Shown here one piece after another: positions 1 through 10,790 of a stretch of 64,000 nt of DNA (position 1 is the first letter of the stretch; each line of letters opens with the position of its first letter). The DNA is taken from the NCBI GenBank assembly GCA_945910005.1, contig OX246741.1, positions 45,185,740-45,249,739 on the forward strand, given 5' to 3'. Made by a program: the position numbers and the translations under genes. The DNA is from Isoperla grammatica. Taxonomy: Eukaryota > Arthropoda > Insecta > Plecoptera > Perlodidae. Under the pieces are notes generated by a model. The model saw nothing but the letters and a program-made list of their open reading frames with translations. It made no database searches and had not been told where the DNA came from.

Positions 1-166
1 TTATTTGTCATCTCACCCACTCGCCACCAGCCGCTATTCAAACTGAGCGACCGCATACTGCATTGTACAGCGTTCTCTTTCTCACTCTCGTCAAAGAAGT
101 CGCAAATCTGGTAATGAGTGGCAATAGACAAATTGTGTTTTATCATATTCATGAGTAAACGTCTTA

Positions 167-313
167 GGTTGGAATTCATAGTCGGCCCCTACACCTAGGG
201 GCACCCATTGTTGCTATGGATTTGTTTTGTTTATGGTAAATAACATGGAAACAACTGTTACCTTGGTAACAATGGGCGCCCCTAGGTGTAGGGGCCGACT
301 ATGAATTCCAACC
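167..313. mobile_element. Short hairpin MITE, PIF/Harbinger-like
   Basis: The first 37 bases are an exact inverted copy of the last 37, and pairing continues with mismatches to about 53 bases per arm, leaving a short unpaired centre. The termini read GGTTGGAATTC and GAATTCCAACC. Both sides are flanked by the direct triplet TTA (164-166 and 314-316). A 3-bp TTA/TAA target duplication with GG-starting inverted ends is typical of PIF/Harbinger MITEs. There is no coding capacity, so mobility would need a transposase supplied elsewhere. The structure is seen directly; the superfamily is inferred from the target duplication. Confidence 0.75.
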
Positions 314-382
314 TTAGTCTACTTTGGACCTCGACATTTGGCAATTTGATTAATCATCTGTCAGCGTTTTACCGACAGAGAT

Positions 383-545
383 GGCTTAGCGGGTATAGCA
401 CACGAGTCTCTAATTCCGGAGGGCGCCAGTTCGATACCATTCATATGCAATCCTGACTGAAGGATTTGTAGAGGAGGCTCGTAAATTAGCCTACACGCGG
501 GACTCTAATTCGGGAGGTCGCCGGTTCGATACCGGGCAGTCGTGA
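383..545 (+). mobile_element. tRNA-derived SINE-like sequence, two partial tRNA heads
   Basis: Two tRNA-like segments lie in tandem. The first (about 383-440) has an A-box-like TAGCGGGTATAGCA and a B-box-like AGTTCGATACC. The second (about 485-545) has a clean T-arm, CCGG-TTCGATA-CCGG. Both contain a CTCTAATTC anticodon-loop-like stretch. Neither folds into a complete acceptor stem, so they look like pol III promoter heads of a SINE or tRNA pseudogenes rather than working tRNAs. Confidence 0.5.
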
Positions 546-1418
546 TATTTTCCCCAAGGTTTTCTGCAGTCAAAAGGCAAATGCTGGAATTGAGTCCAAT
601 ATCATAGCCCTTGGGCACACACCCTATAAAATACCTAGTTAGTCATTTGAAGAAGGACATTGTTGTCCGTGGACAGGTCTCCTACTGAATTATTATAACT
701 GGAGGCAGGCTATATAGTTACTACAATATTATTGAAAAGATCGACAATAATGGTGAGGGATCGGATATTCATCATGATTTCTGTTACTTTACGTATCTGT
801 TATTGTCGAGACAATGAGTGGCGACTGATAAGAATGGAGAAATGTGTGAATAAACTCATGCTTTATGCAAGGTTCGAACCCACGTCTCTTGAATTTGATG
901 ATATTCACTAAAACTCTGCACCCCTTTACCATGAGTCACCGTGGATGGCACGATGGGGCGGAGGAAGGCGTAAGCCTTTGTAGAAATGGCATAAACAGTA
1001 ATAAAATCCCAGATTGGTCGGCAGAGCGGAGACCGGCCGTGAACCTGCTCCGACGAGGGTCTGACTCGGACTGAAAGAAAAACTACCTGAGTCGCGCGAA
1101 GGGTCGCCCGCACAGCGTTTTAAGCAGTTTGACCTGTGCGCGACGAACAAACTTTAGCGCACATACATACATACATACTAGTTTCGACTTAAGCCAGGAT
1201 TGGTGACACTACGCCAACGTATGAAACCTAGAATTGCGCACGAATTTTGATTCATGAGGCCGACTAGAGCTATAACCAGAGCCAATAACCGTACTTATTT
1301 TGGTGGGCAATCCTCAACCTGATCCCCTAACCTAACCGAATTTCGTGGGATGTCAGCTGGGCAAAGTCACTTTGATTCAGTGTCACCCATCCTGGCCTTA
1401 TCCGACTCCCCATACATA
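546..1418. other. No gene seen; one B-box-like site
   Basis: Open frames here are short and in competing frames. A B-box-like GGTTCGAACCC occurs at about 870-880 and may mark another tRNA-derived SINE fragment. A short CATA run lies at about 1161-1178. Nothing else is recognisable. Confidence 0.5.
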
Positions 1419-1564
1419 GATACATACATACATACATACATACATACATACATACATACATACATACATACATACATACATACATACATACATACATACA
1501 TACATACATACATACATACATACATACATACATACATACATACATACATACATACATACATACA

Positions 1565-1598
<34 letters not shown>

Positions 1599-1618
1599 CA
1601 TACATACATACATACATA
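1419..1618. repeat. (CATA)n microsatellite
   Basis: About 50 tandem copies of a 4-bp CATA unit with rare interruptions near the right end. It creates spurious open frames of repeated Tyr-Ile-His-Thr or Met-Tyr-Val-Cys on the two strands. Confidence 0.97.
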
Positions 1619-2844
1619 AGATTGTCCTTCATAAAAAATTATCTACGCTTTTTAACGTTGGTTAGTAGGTAAAGACTAATATAGATATAACAAAATAGGC
1701 GAGGTACAATCAGCCTGTGTTTATTCTTCCACCTAACCGTGGTATTTACTTAAGATATACATAATATAAAATAAAATATACAGTAATGAAAACTAATGAT
1801 CTATAGGTGGTTGAGTATAAGTAGCATTAAATACAATATGCTGAAGAATATACACATTCAAATTTATTTAACTTAAAAAACACATTTTTTCGAAAAAAAA
1901 AAAAGGTTTTTTTCTTTCACATACATAAGATGGTAGTAGCATTAAAATATATTATGGCGATACACAAAAGTGGTTCTTGACAAAATGTTCACTCATAAAA
2001 AAATTTATTGTAGTGCAGCAGATAGATACTAATCAATAAAATCCAATCATCAAATACTGATCAATAAATACCAGGGCTCAATTAGAGTACTTTTCTTGAG
2101 GGATCAATGAATTGGGAGGGTAGGACGTGTTATTATAGTAATCTAACACCCATGTACAATTAAGTATAAGTTTAATAAAATACTTTTCATTACTTACATA
2201 CAACAATGTGTTTGATTAAACCAATCATTCCCTAACCTGGAAACACGTCCTAGCTCTAAGATAGCTGAGATAAGAGAGAGTATTTCCCACAGGAAATGGC
2301 TGTAGGGGAAATTTCCCCTCCTTAGTGAACTAGTGTTTTAGGCTAAGTTGTGCCATGTGTCCACTGTGGCTGTAATCGATTGGCTAATTTAAATATTGTG
2401 CACTCGAGCTGACCAATCAACTGTTGGCTGATTCCAGCCGAGTGCTGGCAAACTCAAAGAGGTAGCCGTGAAGACGTCTAGTGCTGTGTCAGCATGGTGT
2501 GTTATTACACTGTGACGTAACATCCTGGCTGGATGAAGGAATGCACTTTGAACATCATGTTTTAGAGATGATAAGTTTTACTGTAATGCATGAATGTTCC
2601 ATTACAACTTACATTGACTCCAATAATCATCTACATTAATCGATACTGTTGTAGCTTATTGATTAATTTAGTGTTAGCTATAATTGCCAATCAATGGACA
2701 CTAGACATAGTTGGTTTTCACCTGTTGAATGATTATGCTTATCAGCCAATATTGATAGAAATCAATGACAATCATTTTAATGATGAACTGCATTCCAGCG
2801 TTCATTACAATATTTATATACAATGAATCCAGAAATTAAAAAAC
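1619..2844. other. No gene seen
   Basis: AT-rich sequence without a credible open frame, RNA gene or repeat structure that I could recognise. Confidence 0.5.
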
Positions 2845-3540
2845 CAGCGCCGATTTGCAATCGAACTAAGGTCTCTCTGGATTTCTCAATAAATTCATCC
2901 ACAACAGGGTTTCTTGAAAAAATATACATTTATATATTTATAAGTAAATAATAAGATATACATAGAACTATTATCAAAATAATAATAATAACATAAACAT
3001 AGTAAGGCTTCACAATTGTACAAACAAAAAAATAAACGAGAAAGATATAAAAACCTCCAAGTATAAAACAAGTGATTAAACAGTTATTCTACAGCGATTA
3101 GCATGTAATAGCAAGAGGTGCAATTGACGGCAGCTATCATACCCAGGTCTCCTTGGCTATCTCAATAAACTCACCCACAAGAGGGTTTCTTGAAAAAATA
3201 TCCATTTATATTTATAATTATATAATAAGATATACATAGAACTATAACCACAATTGTACACACACAAAAATACACAACTAGGCTTATATATTTGGTTATG
3301 ATCAGTACAGTTTGTTAAAACTGACTGCAGGCTTAAAAGAACAGTCAAGTGAAAAACTAAAAAAAAAACATTTATATTTATAATTATATAATAAGATATA
3401 CATAGAACTATAACCATTGTACACACAAAAATACACAACTAGGCTTAAATAAATGGTTATGTTCAGTACAGTTTGTGAAAACTTACTGCAGGCTTAAAAG
3501 AAAGGTCAAGTGAAAAACTAAAAAAGTACCATTTTTATAT
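2845..3540. repeat. Three diverged tandem blocks, about 170 bp or longer
   Basis: The words GGGTTTCTTGAAAAAATA, AAGATATACATAGAACTAT and ACACAACTAGGCTTA recur at about 2910-3010, 3180-3290 and 3370-3445. The last two blocks also share a tail containing CTGCAGGCTTAAAAGAA and CAAGTGAAAAACTAAAAAA. Spacing and divergence suggest an old partial tandem duplication. No coding potential is seen. Confidence 0.7.
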
Positions 3541-3900
3541 GTCCACCCGCAAATATGGGAAACATGTCTAAAAGTTACCATACTTTAAAAGCAGGCGGTT
3601 AAAAAATTAAAGAAAACACGATTTTTTGGCTTTGTGCTACCAAGTGTATAGCACCGAGCAACTTTTCTCATGGTAATTCCCATATAAACAAAATGTTGCC
3701 TCGAGATATTAAAACCACCGCTAAAATAGGGGACTTATCAACAAGGTCTCAATGTCCATAGTTTCTCTACCGATAATAGGCCTACGCTTCTTAGTACAAA
3801 CGTGTACTTCTACAAAATGCCTTGCAATTAATATTTATTTTTGACTTATTGTGTAGAAAAATTGCAACCTGTTACGAGCCCTGTCCACTGTCGCCGAGTG
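3541..3900. other. No gene seen
   Basis: Sequence between the two repeat blocks with no supported feature. Confidence 0.5.
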
Positions 3901-4185
3901 TTTATCGGAGTTGTGGCTGGACTCGTATAACACAATGAGTGCTCTGTTTATCGGAGTTGTGGCTGGACTCATATAACACAATGAGTGCTCTGTTTATCGG
4001 AGTTGTGGCTGGACTCGTATAACACAATGAGTGCTCTGTCTATCGGAGTTGTGGCTGGACTCGTATAACACAATGAGTGCTCTGTTTATCGGAGTTGTGG
4101 CTGGACTCGTATAACACAATGAGTGCTCTGTTTATCGGAGTTGTGGCTGGACTCGTATAACACAATGAGTGCTCTGTCTATCGGG
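3901..4185. repeat. 46-bp minisatellite, about 6 units
   Basis: Near-identical 46-bp units contain TTTATCGGAGTTGTGGC and CACAATGAGTGCTCTG. Differences between units are single bases (TTTATC/TCTATC, CTCGTA/CTCATA). This unit is unrelated to the 46-bp unit at 35698-38418. Confidence 0.95.
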
Positions 4186-4579
4186 AAGGCGCTAGCGAGC
4201 TCATAACAGATACAGCTGTACTACGCTTCAGAAGAAAAATGAAGCGGAACTGTATAGTTAATCTAGTAAAGTAGCTAAATGTTCAATATTTTTTCTTACA
4301 TTAAAGCAACCTATATCAGTTTTATTTTACAAATAACTGAGTTTCATGTACTTATGACTCATTGGTGACTTTTGAGTTTTTCACTTGACTATCCCTTTAC
4401 AAGTTATCTGCCAAACAGGATTTTAAACGATCAGCACAGAATGTGAAGTGAGGTAAGTTTATAAAAATGTATTTACTTGATATAAAGAACAAGTCTTGAG
4501 TAAAATAAAGGGTTTATATGAGGAACCGCCTACTTCTTGCCTCTCGTTGAGCAGGTTCTCGTTTATCAATGTTCATTAT
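4186..4579. other. No gene seen
   Basis: Unremarkable AT-rich sequence joining two minisatellites. Confidence 0.5.
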
Positions 4580-4990
4580 ATAAGCCAAAAGCTTTATGTT
4601 ATAATCTTCTTCCCATATAGTTAAAATGTTCCTTAAAATTTTAGCCGATAGCATTATGTTATATTTTCTTCCCATATAGTTAATATGTTTTTCATTATTT
4701 TTTAGCCGAGAGCATTATGTTATATTCTTCATCCCATATAGTTAATATGTTTTTCATTATTTTAGCCGAGAGCATTATGTTATATTCTTCTTCCCATATA
4801 GTTAATATGTTTTTCATTATTTTAGCCGAGAGCATTATGTTATATTCTTCTTCCCATATAGTTAATATGTTTTTCATTATTTTAGCCGAGAGCATTATGT
4901 TATATTCTTCTTCCCATATAGTTAATATGTTTTTCATTATTTTAGCCAAAAGCATGATGTTATATTCTTCTTCCCATATAGTTAATATGT
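4580..4990. repeat. 60-bp minisatellite, about 7 units
   Basis: The unit holds GCATTATGTTATATTC, CCCATATAGTTAATATG and TTTTAGCCGAGA. The first two units are more diverged; the central ones are almost identical. Because 60 is a multiple of three, both strands stay open with a 20-residue periodic peptide. There is no start context, splice signal or conserved motif to suggest a real protein. Confidence 0.93.
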
Positions 4991-6185
4991 CTCGAGATAA
5001 TTGAGTATGTGTGTGTGATATAAATGTGTTCTTTCTTCTGTTTTTGAGTGCCTTGCATTATGCTCATGTTGAGTTACGTAATCCTTGTGTTTTCGACAAG
5101 TATTTATGCACATCTATGTGGGAATTGTTTTAAGTGCACTTTCTTGCGGGTTAATTATAATTGATATATTCTAAAATATTAGCAAGGTTTAAAACTCACG
5201 TAAGCTTTCGCGGCCCGAGTCAACTAATGATTAGTAATGTTGTTGACATTTTTATAAAGAAAAGTCATGTTTGTGTACATCCACCTATCACTTATGGTTG
5301 TAAGGTTATGTTCTTTGCACAGTAAAACATAGTTTTGTCCGTGGTTTGTTACTCACTAATTAAATGAAACGTAATTGAACTCAATTCGCTCTAGGAGAGA
5401 GAGAGTCGTTCACTTTCAAAAGTCGCCTTTTGCACAAAAATAAATATGAGCTAGAATCACTTTTAATATCTTGTTGCTAAGAAGAATGAGAAAACAATTA
5501 ATAATATATTTAAAATAAATCTTTTTCTTTGTTAAAAGGGTAATGAAATTCGTTTTCAGTTTCAAAATTTTTCTTTTTCAAACATTCGTCTTTTTGAAAA
5601 CTAGCTTTTTCCATCAACAGCCAATCCCGTGGCCGCATAAGCGTCTGCTGATCAACAACTGCACTAACCTTTTCCACTAGATCTAGAACCCTACTCCTTA
5701 CAGATTTTGCTGATAGTAAGGCCTACTTTGATGTTTAAAATATATTTTGATAATGAAAAACAATATAATTAACAATGTGAACTACGAATTGGTTTAAACC
5801 ATCACCTCGATTGCGTGAATTTATTATTTTTTCCATAATTAAAATAATATAAGAGAAAAATGTTATTAATTTAAGCGAACAAAATAAATATTAAAATTAA
5901 TAATAACAACAATGATTTACATAAGTAATCCTCATATTTAAAGTTGTAGTTTTCAATCTTGCCTATTAAAGTTACTAGTGGCGTAACTAGCATTTACCAA
6001 ACATATTTAAAATTGTAGGTAATGCTTAAGTTAAGATTTCAAAGACAGGCAACAATACATTACACAATATTGTAAGTATGCATGCAATTTTTTCATTATT
6101 TCAAACAAAAAATACATTTTCAGATTTTATGATTTGTCATTGTTTATGTTAAGTGGAAAAGGCTACTTTTGTTACTGAATGACTC
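4991..6185. other. Intergenic, 3' of the NACHT-ankyrin gene
   Basis: No credible gene. AT-rich sequence with several A/T-rich polyadenylation-like words on the minus strand, including AATAAAT near 5820. The 3' untranslated part of the minus-strand gene would lie here. Confidence 0.5.
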
Positions 6186-6188
6186 ATT

Positions 6189-9100
6189 TTATTCACTTGA
6201 TTCGCAAAAAGGCGGAGTTTTATCGTTCTTTGTGACAGCCTTTAAGTCCCCGCCCTTAGATATGAGGAGTTCTATGAGCCAAATGTTATCTCTTTTACAA
6301 GCATAATCTAAGGCAGAACAACCACTGAAGTCTTTTTTGTTAATGTAGTCAGATAAAGGTTTGCCCTCCAGCATTACAACGAGAGACCTAACGGCAGTCA
6401 CACTTGCATGAACACTATTACACAGGATATGAAGCGGTGTTTGATCGTTGTTTGTACGAGCCTGTATGTCCCCGCCATAAGTTATGAGGAGTGTAATAAC
6501 ATCAGTGTCACCAACGTAACAAGCATAATGTAAGGCAGAACAACAACAGGAGTCTTGTGTGTTAATGTACTCAGATAACGGTTTGCCCTCCAGCACTACA
6601 ACGAGAGACCTAACGGCAGTCACACTTGCATATCTGTAGTAACACAGGATATGAAGCGGTGTTTGATCGTTCTTTGTACGAGCCTGTATGTCCCCGGCAT
6701 TAGTTATGAGGAGTTTAATTACATCAGTTTTACCGAATTTACAAGCATAATGTAAGGCCGACCAACCATCGGAGTCTTGGGTGTTAATGTAGTCCGATAA
6801 GGGTTTGTCCTTCAGCCTCACAAAGAGAGACGTAACGGCATTCACACTTGCACAATTGTAGTAACACATAATATAAAGCAGAGTTTGATTGTTCTTTGTA
6901 CGAGCCTGTATGTCCCCGCCCTTAGACATGAGGAGTTCCATGAGCTCAGTGTTACCGTATTTTTTACAAGCATACTGTAAGGCCGACCAACCATTGGAGT
7001 CTTGTATCATAATGTAGTCAGATAAAGGTTTGCCTTTCAGTCTTACAATGAGAGCCTTAACGGTATCCACACTGGCATTGTTTGTCATACTCAGTGTATG
7101 GAGCGGTGTTTGATCGTTGTTTGTACGAGCGTGTATGTCTCCACCTTTGGATACGAGAAACGTTATGGCTTGTTCGATGTTATTAGTCATCTTAACAGCG
7201 AGGTGTAGGGTAGAATGACCATTAGAGTCGCGTGCGTTGATGTATTTAGCAACCGTATTGCTTACACGCTCACAAGATGAAACCCCGGGTGGACAAGAAG
7301 TCGATACCTCGAACGATGGTGGAGATTGCGAGTTGATTCTGGGAATGAGTGCTTCCATATTTTCGATGAGACGTTGAGCGTCTTTATCCATTCCGTGTCG
7401 ATATGCATTGTGTAACAAGGTACAAAATTTACTACGTTTATCATATTTTTTGCGAACACGAAACAGAAATTCCATTTCTGATTTCATTTTGTTGATATCT
7501 TGGTTGTTACGATCCATTGCCAACTGCTCGTATAAGACTTCGAAGTCTTGCCAAGACTCACTGTGGCTGGCGTACTCCAGCGCACTCAAGCCCAATACTT
7601 TGTCGTCCTGGTAAAATGTCGCCCCGTGCTTCAATAGTACCTGCACCATGCTTGGAATGTCCGTGCGTATCCTAGCGTCCCCGTCTGCCGCTGAAAGATG
7701 CAATGCGGTGCGACCGCCCAGGTCTGTGACGTTGACGTCTTCCTTCCCTGCAGACAACAATGACGTCACCGTCTCTAGATCCTGGTTGACCACAGCCGTG
7801 AGCAGCTCGGAATTCCTTGCAAGCATCAAATCCAAAAGTCGGCGAATCAATTTGAATTCATCACTAAACAAGTTTTTTCGAAGGAAAGCTTGGTTCTCTG
7901 CGTAATTCTGAGATAACCATAGTGCTGCGAAATATTCCGCGAAGGCTCTGTGTAAGAAGATTGGTTTACCTTTTACAATGTTTGTAATAATACCGGCCCT
8001 GTATGCATAGGTGCTAATGTCGTCCAGTATCTCCAAGTGTTGCGCTTTGATTTTTAGACTGTTGTGTAACTCCTCAACGTCGAACAGAAGCATCGTGGAA
8101 GCCTGCATATGGAATTTGGAAAAGTGGTTAAGAGCAAATTTTTCTACATGGTTATTATTATGAAGTTTGCTCAAACCCATTTTTTTAAAATAATATTTAA
8201 ATTTCTTGAACACAACCTTTTCAAACATTGTGACAATATCGAGTTTGTCAGGTTTATCAGCTGTTTTTTGTTCTTTGAAGTAATCCGAGTAGATCTCCGC
8301 TACCATCTTTGTCAAAAGTGGGGTTCCCATGAAATCTCTGCCGATGTCATCTAAAGAACGCGCTATAAAATTTATGAGTTTTTTTATAAGTTCTTCCAGT
8401 TGATGTTCTCCCAGTTGATAGTTTGTTGTTGAGGTTGATATATCGTTTGTCCAATAATTCTTTAAGAAAATTAATTGATCTTCTGCACTGAATTTTCTTA
8501 TAGTGAAAGTAAGCGTTAGTAAGCGTGTTTCCAGGCGGTGTTTAAGTGCGTACCGTGATGTTATGTAAATTTTGCATGTTGTAGTTTTGAGCAAGCTAGT
8601 GACCAAGGACATAGCCCTTTTTGTGTAATTCGGCGCTACCTCGTCCATCCCGTCGAGAAACACAACGCACTTCTCCTTCCCCATCATGAATCGAAACAAA
8701 CAACCCTCCATTTCAGATTCGTTGATTTTAACAGCCAAACACAAAAACTTTATAGCGTCATCACTAAACTTGTCCGGCTTGTCGATGTGATCCTTCAGGT
8801 TGACTCGGATGACCCAGTGCAAAGGTTGGGCCTTCTTGGTCTCCCAGGCGAGGTGAGTGACGAATGTACTCTTCCCCATTCCGGCCTCGGCACAGATGAA
8901 AATCACTCTACCCTCCAGGTCGAGTTCGGTGCCGGGTTTGTACAGGGTCGGATTGTCTTCTATTATGAATTTGTTGATAATATCGACGCTGCCTCTAGTG
9001 TTCAACCACTCGAGATTTCCATCGGAACACATCCTCAGCTCATGAAAGTTCTCTTCATGTTTAACCGCATTTCTGATATCCTCGTTTGTACAATTCGATC

Positions 9101-10790
9101 CTACCACGAAATGTCGACAAGTAGAGTCCCTACTGAAGTCTGTAAAAGTAGCAACATTTGCCTCTGCAGGAACTAATTTCTGCAAATCCAGCTTTGTTAT
9201 GTTACGTACGAGGTACCTATGTGTGTTATTTGCTTTAAGAATGTCTTTGTTTAACCACGTTCGCCTCTCCAGAGTTCGAGGAATGTAGTAGGATTTTGGC
9301 TCTTTGAGTGGAGGTCCAAGTGACACGGGTTCCTTGGAGAGGCATTTCTTAACTAAATCGTCATTGAAAACATCAGAAACTAAATCAGTTTCCTTCTCCA
9401 GCAGGTCCCTCATTTTAACTAAATTATTTTGGAATTGAACGTCTTTTTTCTTCAACTGTCTTTGACATTTGTTGTCCAGGTGTGATATTGTAATCGTTTC
9501 TTGAATCTCCTTACACTTAACAGATTTAGGCATACATTTCTTTAGATTTACTGTGAATGCATCATTTTTAGCAGACACAATTATAATTTTTTGTTTAATG
9601 TCTTTCTCGAATTGTTGACTTAAAGTTGTGCACATTGCTTGATGCGGATCACTGGAGTCACTGACGATCACCAGCCTCTTGTGCCTATTTCGTCTCCACG
9701 CCGACATCCAGTAATCGGGTTCTTTCAATAAAGAATCCAAATCAAGTACGTTTGTTTCATGGTCATTTACTTTCTGAAACGAATGCACGAGTTTTGTGCA
9801 ACATAGTTTTATGCACATTGGCGAGGGACTAATATGCACGAGGCCATACTTATCAATGGTTTTCATATCGTAAAGATGTTCATCCTGAAATTGTATGCTC
9901 TTAATATACAATCGTTTTACATCTTGCTCTGCCCGTGAGGACATTCGTAATTCATTTAATATTTGATCCAATAGGTCGCTTTCTTTAGTTAAACTCTTCT
10001 TACCCTTACTCCACCATTTATTTATTGAGTCTATGTATCTCTGACATAATTGGTCAATTTCTGGGTTAACCATGGAATTACACATCGACAGTTCACTTTT
10101 GATAAGTTCTTTTATTTGCTCCAAGGAGGCTTGCCCAGTAAACAATATGCAGGCATCCATAAAATCTTTGACCTCATCTACGTTTTCGTGGTCACTCTTA
10201 AGATGTTCAAAGATATCCGCGTCGCAATTTTCTTTGTAATTAAAATTAAATATGAACCCTGTTTTAAGGTTTAACTTGAACAAGGTGTCGATTTTACTAC
10301 TGTCGAAAGGTGTCAAGCGCTTTTTAGCTCTTTTGGACAAATCAGCGTACGTTTTTGCGTTTGTGTACAAACAAAATGTACTGTCTTGTATTGTACAGCC
10401 TTCCAATAAGGATTGAGTGGAAGCGGTTTTTATTAGCTTCTTTATTTCAACGTACGATTTTAAGTATTTCCTGAGTGAGAAGTCACCTGTACCTTTAAGC
10501 TGATTAATACCAAGCATGGCAGACTCCTTGTGCTTTATTTGTATAAAGCACGTCTGCCATACCTGGGGATTGTCCTCGGTCTTATACTTTACAAACACGT
10601 CGTCCCAGGCCCCAACCTTGTCCACATTTGACGCCAGGTGGAACTCGGTGACGATCTTGCTGTTCTTGAGACGCAAGAATAGTAAAGCGAGGAATCTTAT
10701 TTCAAAGTTTGTGCCTGATTCTGTTGCGCGACCCTGCCTCTTATCGTAGGTGATCGGGGTTGAAGCGGTGACGCTAGAAAATAAAACCAT
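6189..10790 (-). CDS. NACHT-ankyrin STAND protein with N-terminal PD-(D/E)XK nuclease-like domain
   Basis: A single uninterrupted 1533-codon frame. Residues about 20-200 look like a PD-(D/E)XK nuclease of the DUF4297/Cap4 type: a helix with E30, then D63-D64 and Q84-x-K86 (FIQIKHK). A middle region of unknown fold (about 200-600) follows. The NACHT ATPase has Walker A AEAGMGKST at 634-642, Walker B VVFLDGMDE at 709-717, a sensor-like ITSR at 743-746 and the STAND-typical FLHRAFAEYFAA at 945-956. Ankyrin repeats run from about 1020 to the end, the last part as 74-75-residue double units. In the family, ligand sensing by the repeats drives NACHT oligomerisation and activates the N-terminal effector. 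Here that would be nucleic acid cleavage, which is inference. The ATG at 10790 overlaps a splice-acceptor-like TTTTATTTTCTAG, so the frame could be a large terminal exon starting at 10773. The last ankyrin stops early after TPPF. AATAAA overlaps the stop codon. Confidence 0.88.
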   Translation of the reverse strand: MVLFSSVTASTPITYDKRQGRATESGTNFEIRFLALLFLRLKNSKIVTEFHLASNVDKVGAWDDVFVKYKTEDNPQVWQTCFIQIKHKESAMLGINQLKGTGDFSLRKYLKSYVEIKKLIKTASTQSLLEGCTIQDSTFCLYTNAKTYADLSKRAKKRLTPFDSSKIDTLFKLNLKTGFIFNFNYKENCDADIFEHLKSDHENVDEVKDFMDACILFTGQASLEQIKELIKSELSMCNSMVNPEIDQLCQRYIDSINKWWSKGKKSLTKESDLLDQILNELRMSSRAEQDVKRLYIKSIQFQDEHLYDMKTIDKYGLVHISPSPMCIKLCCTKLVHSFQKVNDHETNVLDLDSLLKEPDYWMSAWRRNRHKRLVIVSDSSDPHQAMCTTLSQQFEKDIKQKIIIVSAKNDAFTVNLKKCMPKSVKCKEIQETITISHLDNKCQRQLKKKDVQFQNNLVKMRDLLEKETDLVSDVFNDDLVKKCLSKEPVSLGPPLKEPKSYYIPRTLERRTWLNKDILKANNTHRYLVRNITKLDLQKLVPAEANVATFTDFSRDSTCRHFVVGSNCTNEDIRNAVKHEENFHELRMCSDGNLEWLNTRGSVDIINKFIIEDNPTLYKPGTELDLEGRVIFICAEAGMGKSTFVTHLAWETKKAQPLHWVIRVNLKDHIDKPDKFSDDAIKFLCLAVKINESEMEGCLFRFMMGKEKCVVFLDGMDEVAPNYTKRAMSLVTSLLKTTTCKIYITSRYALKHRLETRLLTLTFTIRKFSAEDQLIFLKNYWTNDISTSTTNYQLGEHQLEELIKKLINFIARSLDDIGRDFMGTPLLTKMVAEIYSDYFKEQKTADKPDKLDIVTMFEKVVFKKFKYYFKKMGLSKLHNNNHVEKFALNHFSKFHMQASTMLLFDVEELHNSLKIKAQHLEILDDISTYAYRAGIITNIVKGKPIFLHRAFAEYFAALWLSQNYAENQAFLRKNLFSDEFKLIRRLLDLMLARNSELLTAVVNQDLETVTSLLSAGKEDVNVTDLGGRTALHLSAADGDARIRTDIPSMVQVLLKHGATFYQDDKVLGLSALEYASHSESWQDFEVLYEQLAMDRNNQDINKMKSEMEFLFRVRKKYDKRSKFCTLLHNAYRHGMDKDAQRLIENMEALIPRINSQSPPSFEVSTSCPPGVSSCERVSNTVAKYINARDSNGHSTLHLAVKMTNNIEQAITFLVSKGGDIHARTNNDQTPLHTLSMTNNASVDTVKALIVRLKGKPLSDYIMIQDSNGWSALQYACKKYGNTELMELLMSKGGDIQARTKNNQTLLYIMCYYNCASVNAVTSLFVRLKDKPLSDYINTQDSDGWSALHYACKFGKTDVIKLLITNAGDIQARTKNDQTPLHILCYYRYASVTAVRSLVVVLEGKPLSEYINTQDSCCCSALHYACYVGDTDVITLLITYGGDIQARTNNDQTPLHILCNSVHASVTAVRSLVVMLEGKPLSDYINKKDFSGCSALDYACKRDNIWLIELLISKGGDLKAVTKNDKTPPFCESSE

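Noticed and set aside
1327..1632. Tyr-Ile-His-Thr and Met-Tyr-Val-Cys frames
   Set aside because: Translations of the CATA microsatellite.
7262..10749. Antisense and alternate-frame open frames inside the NACHT-ankyrin gene
   Set aside because: Shadows of a strongly supported coding frame; none shows a domain.
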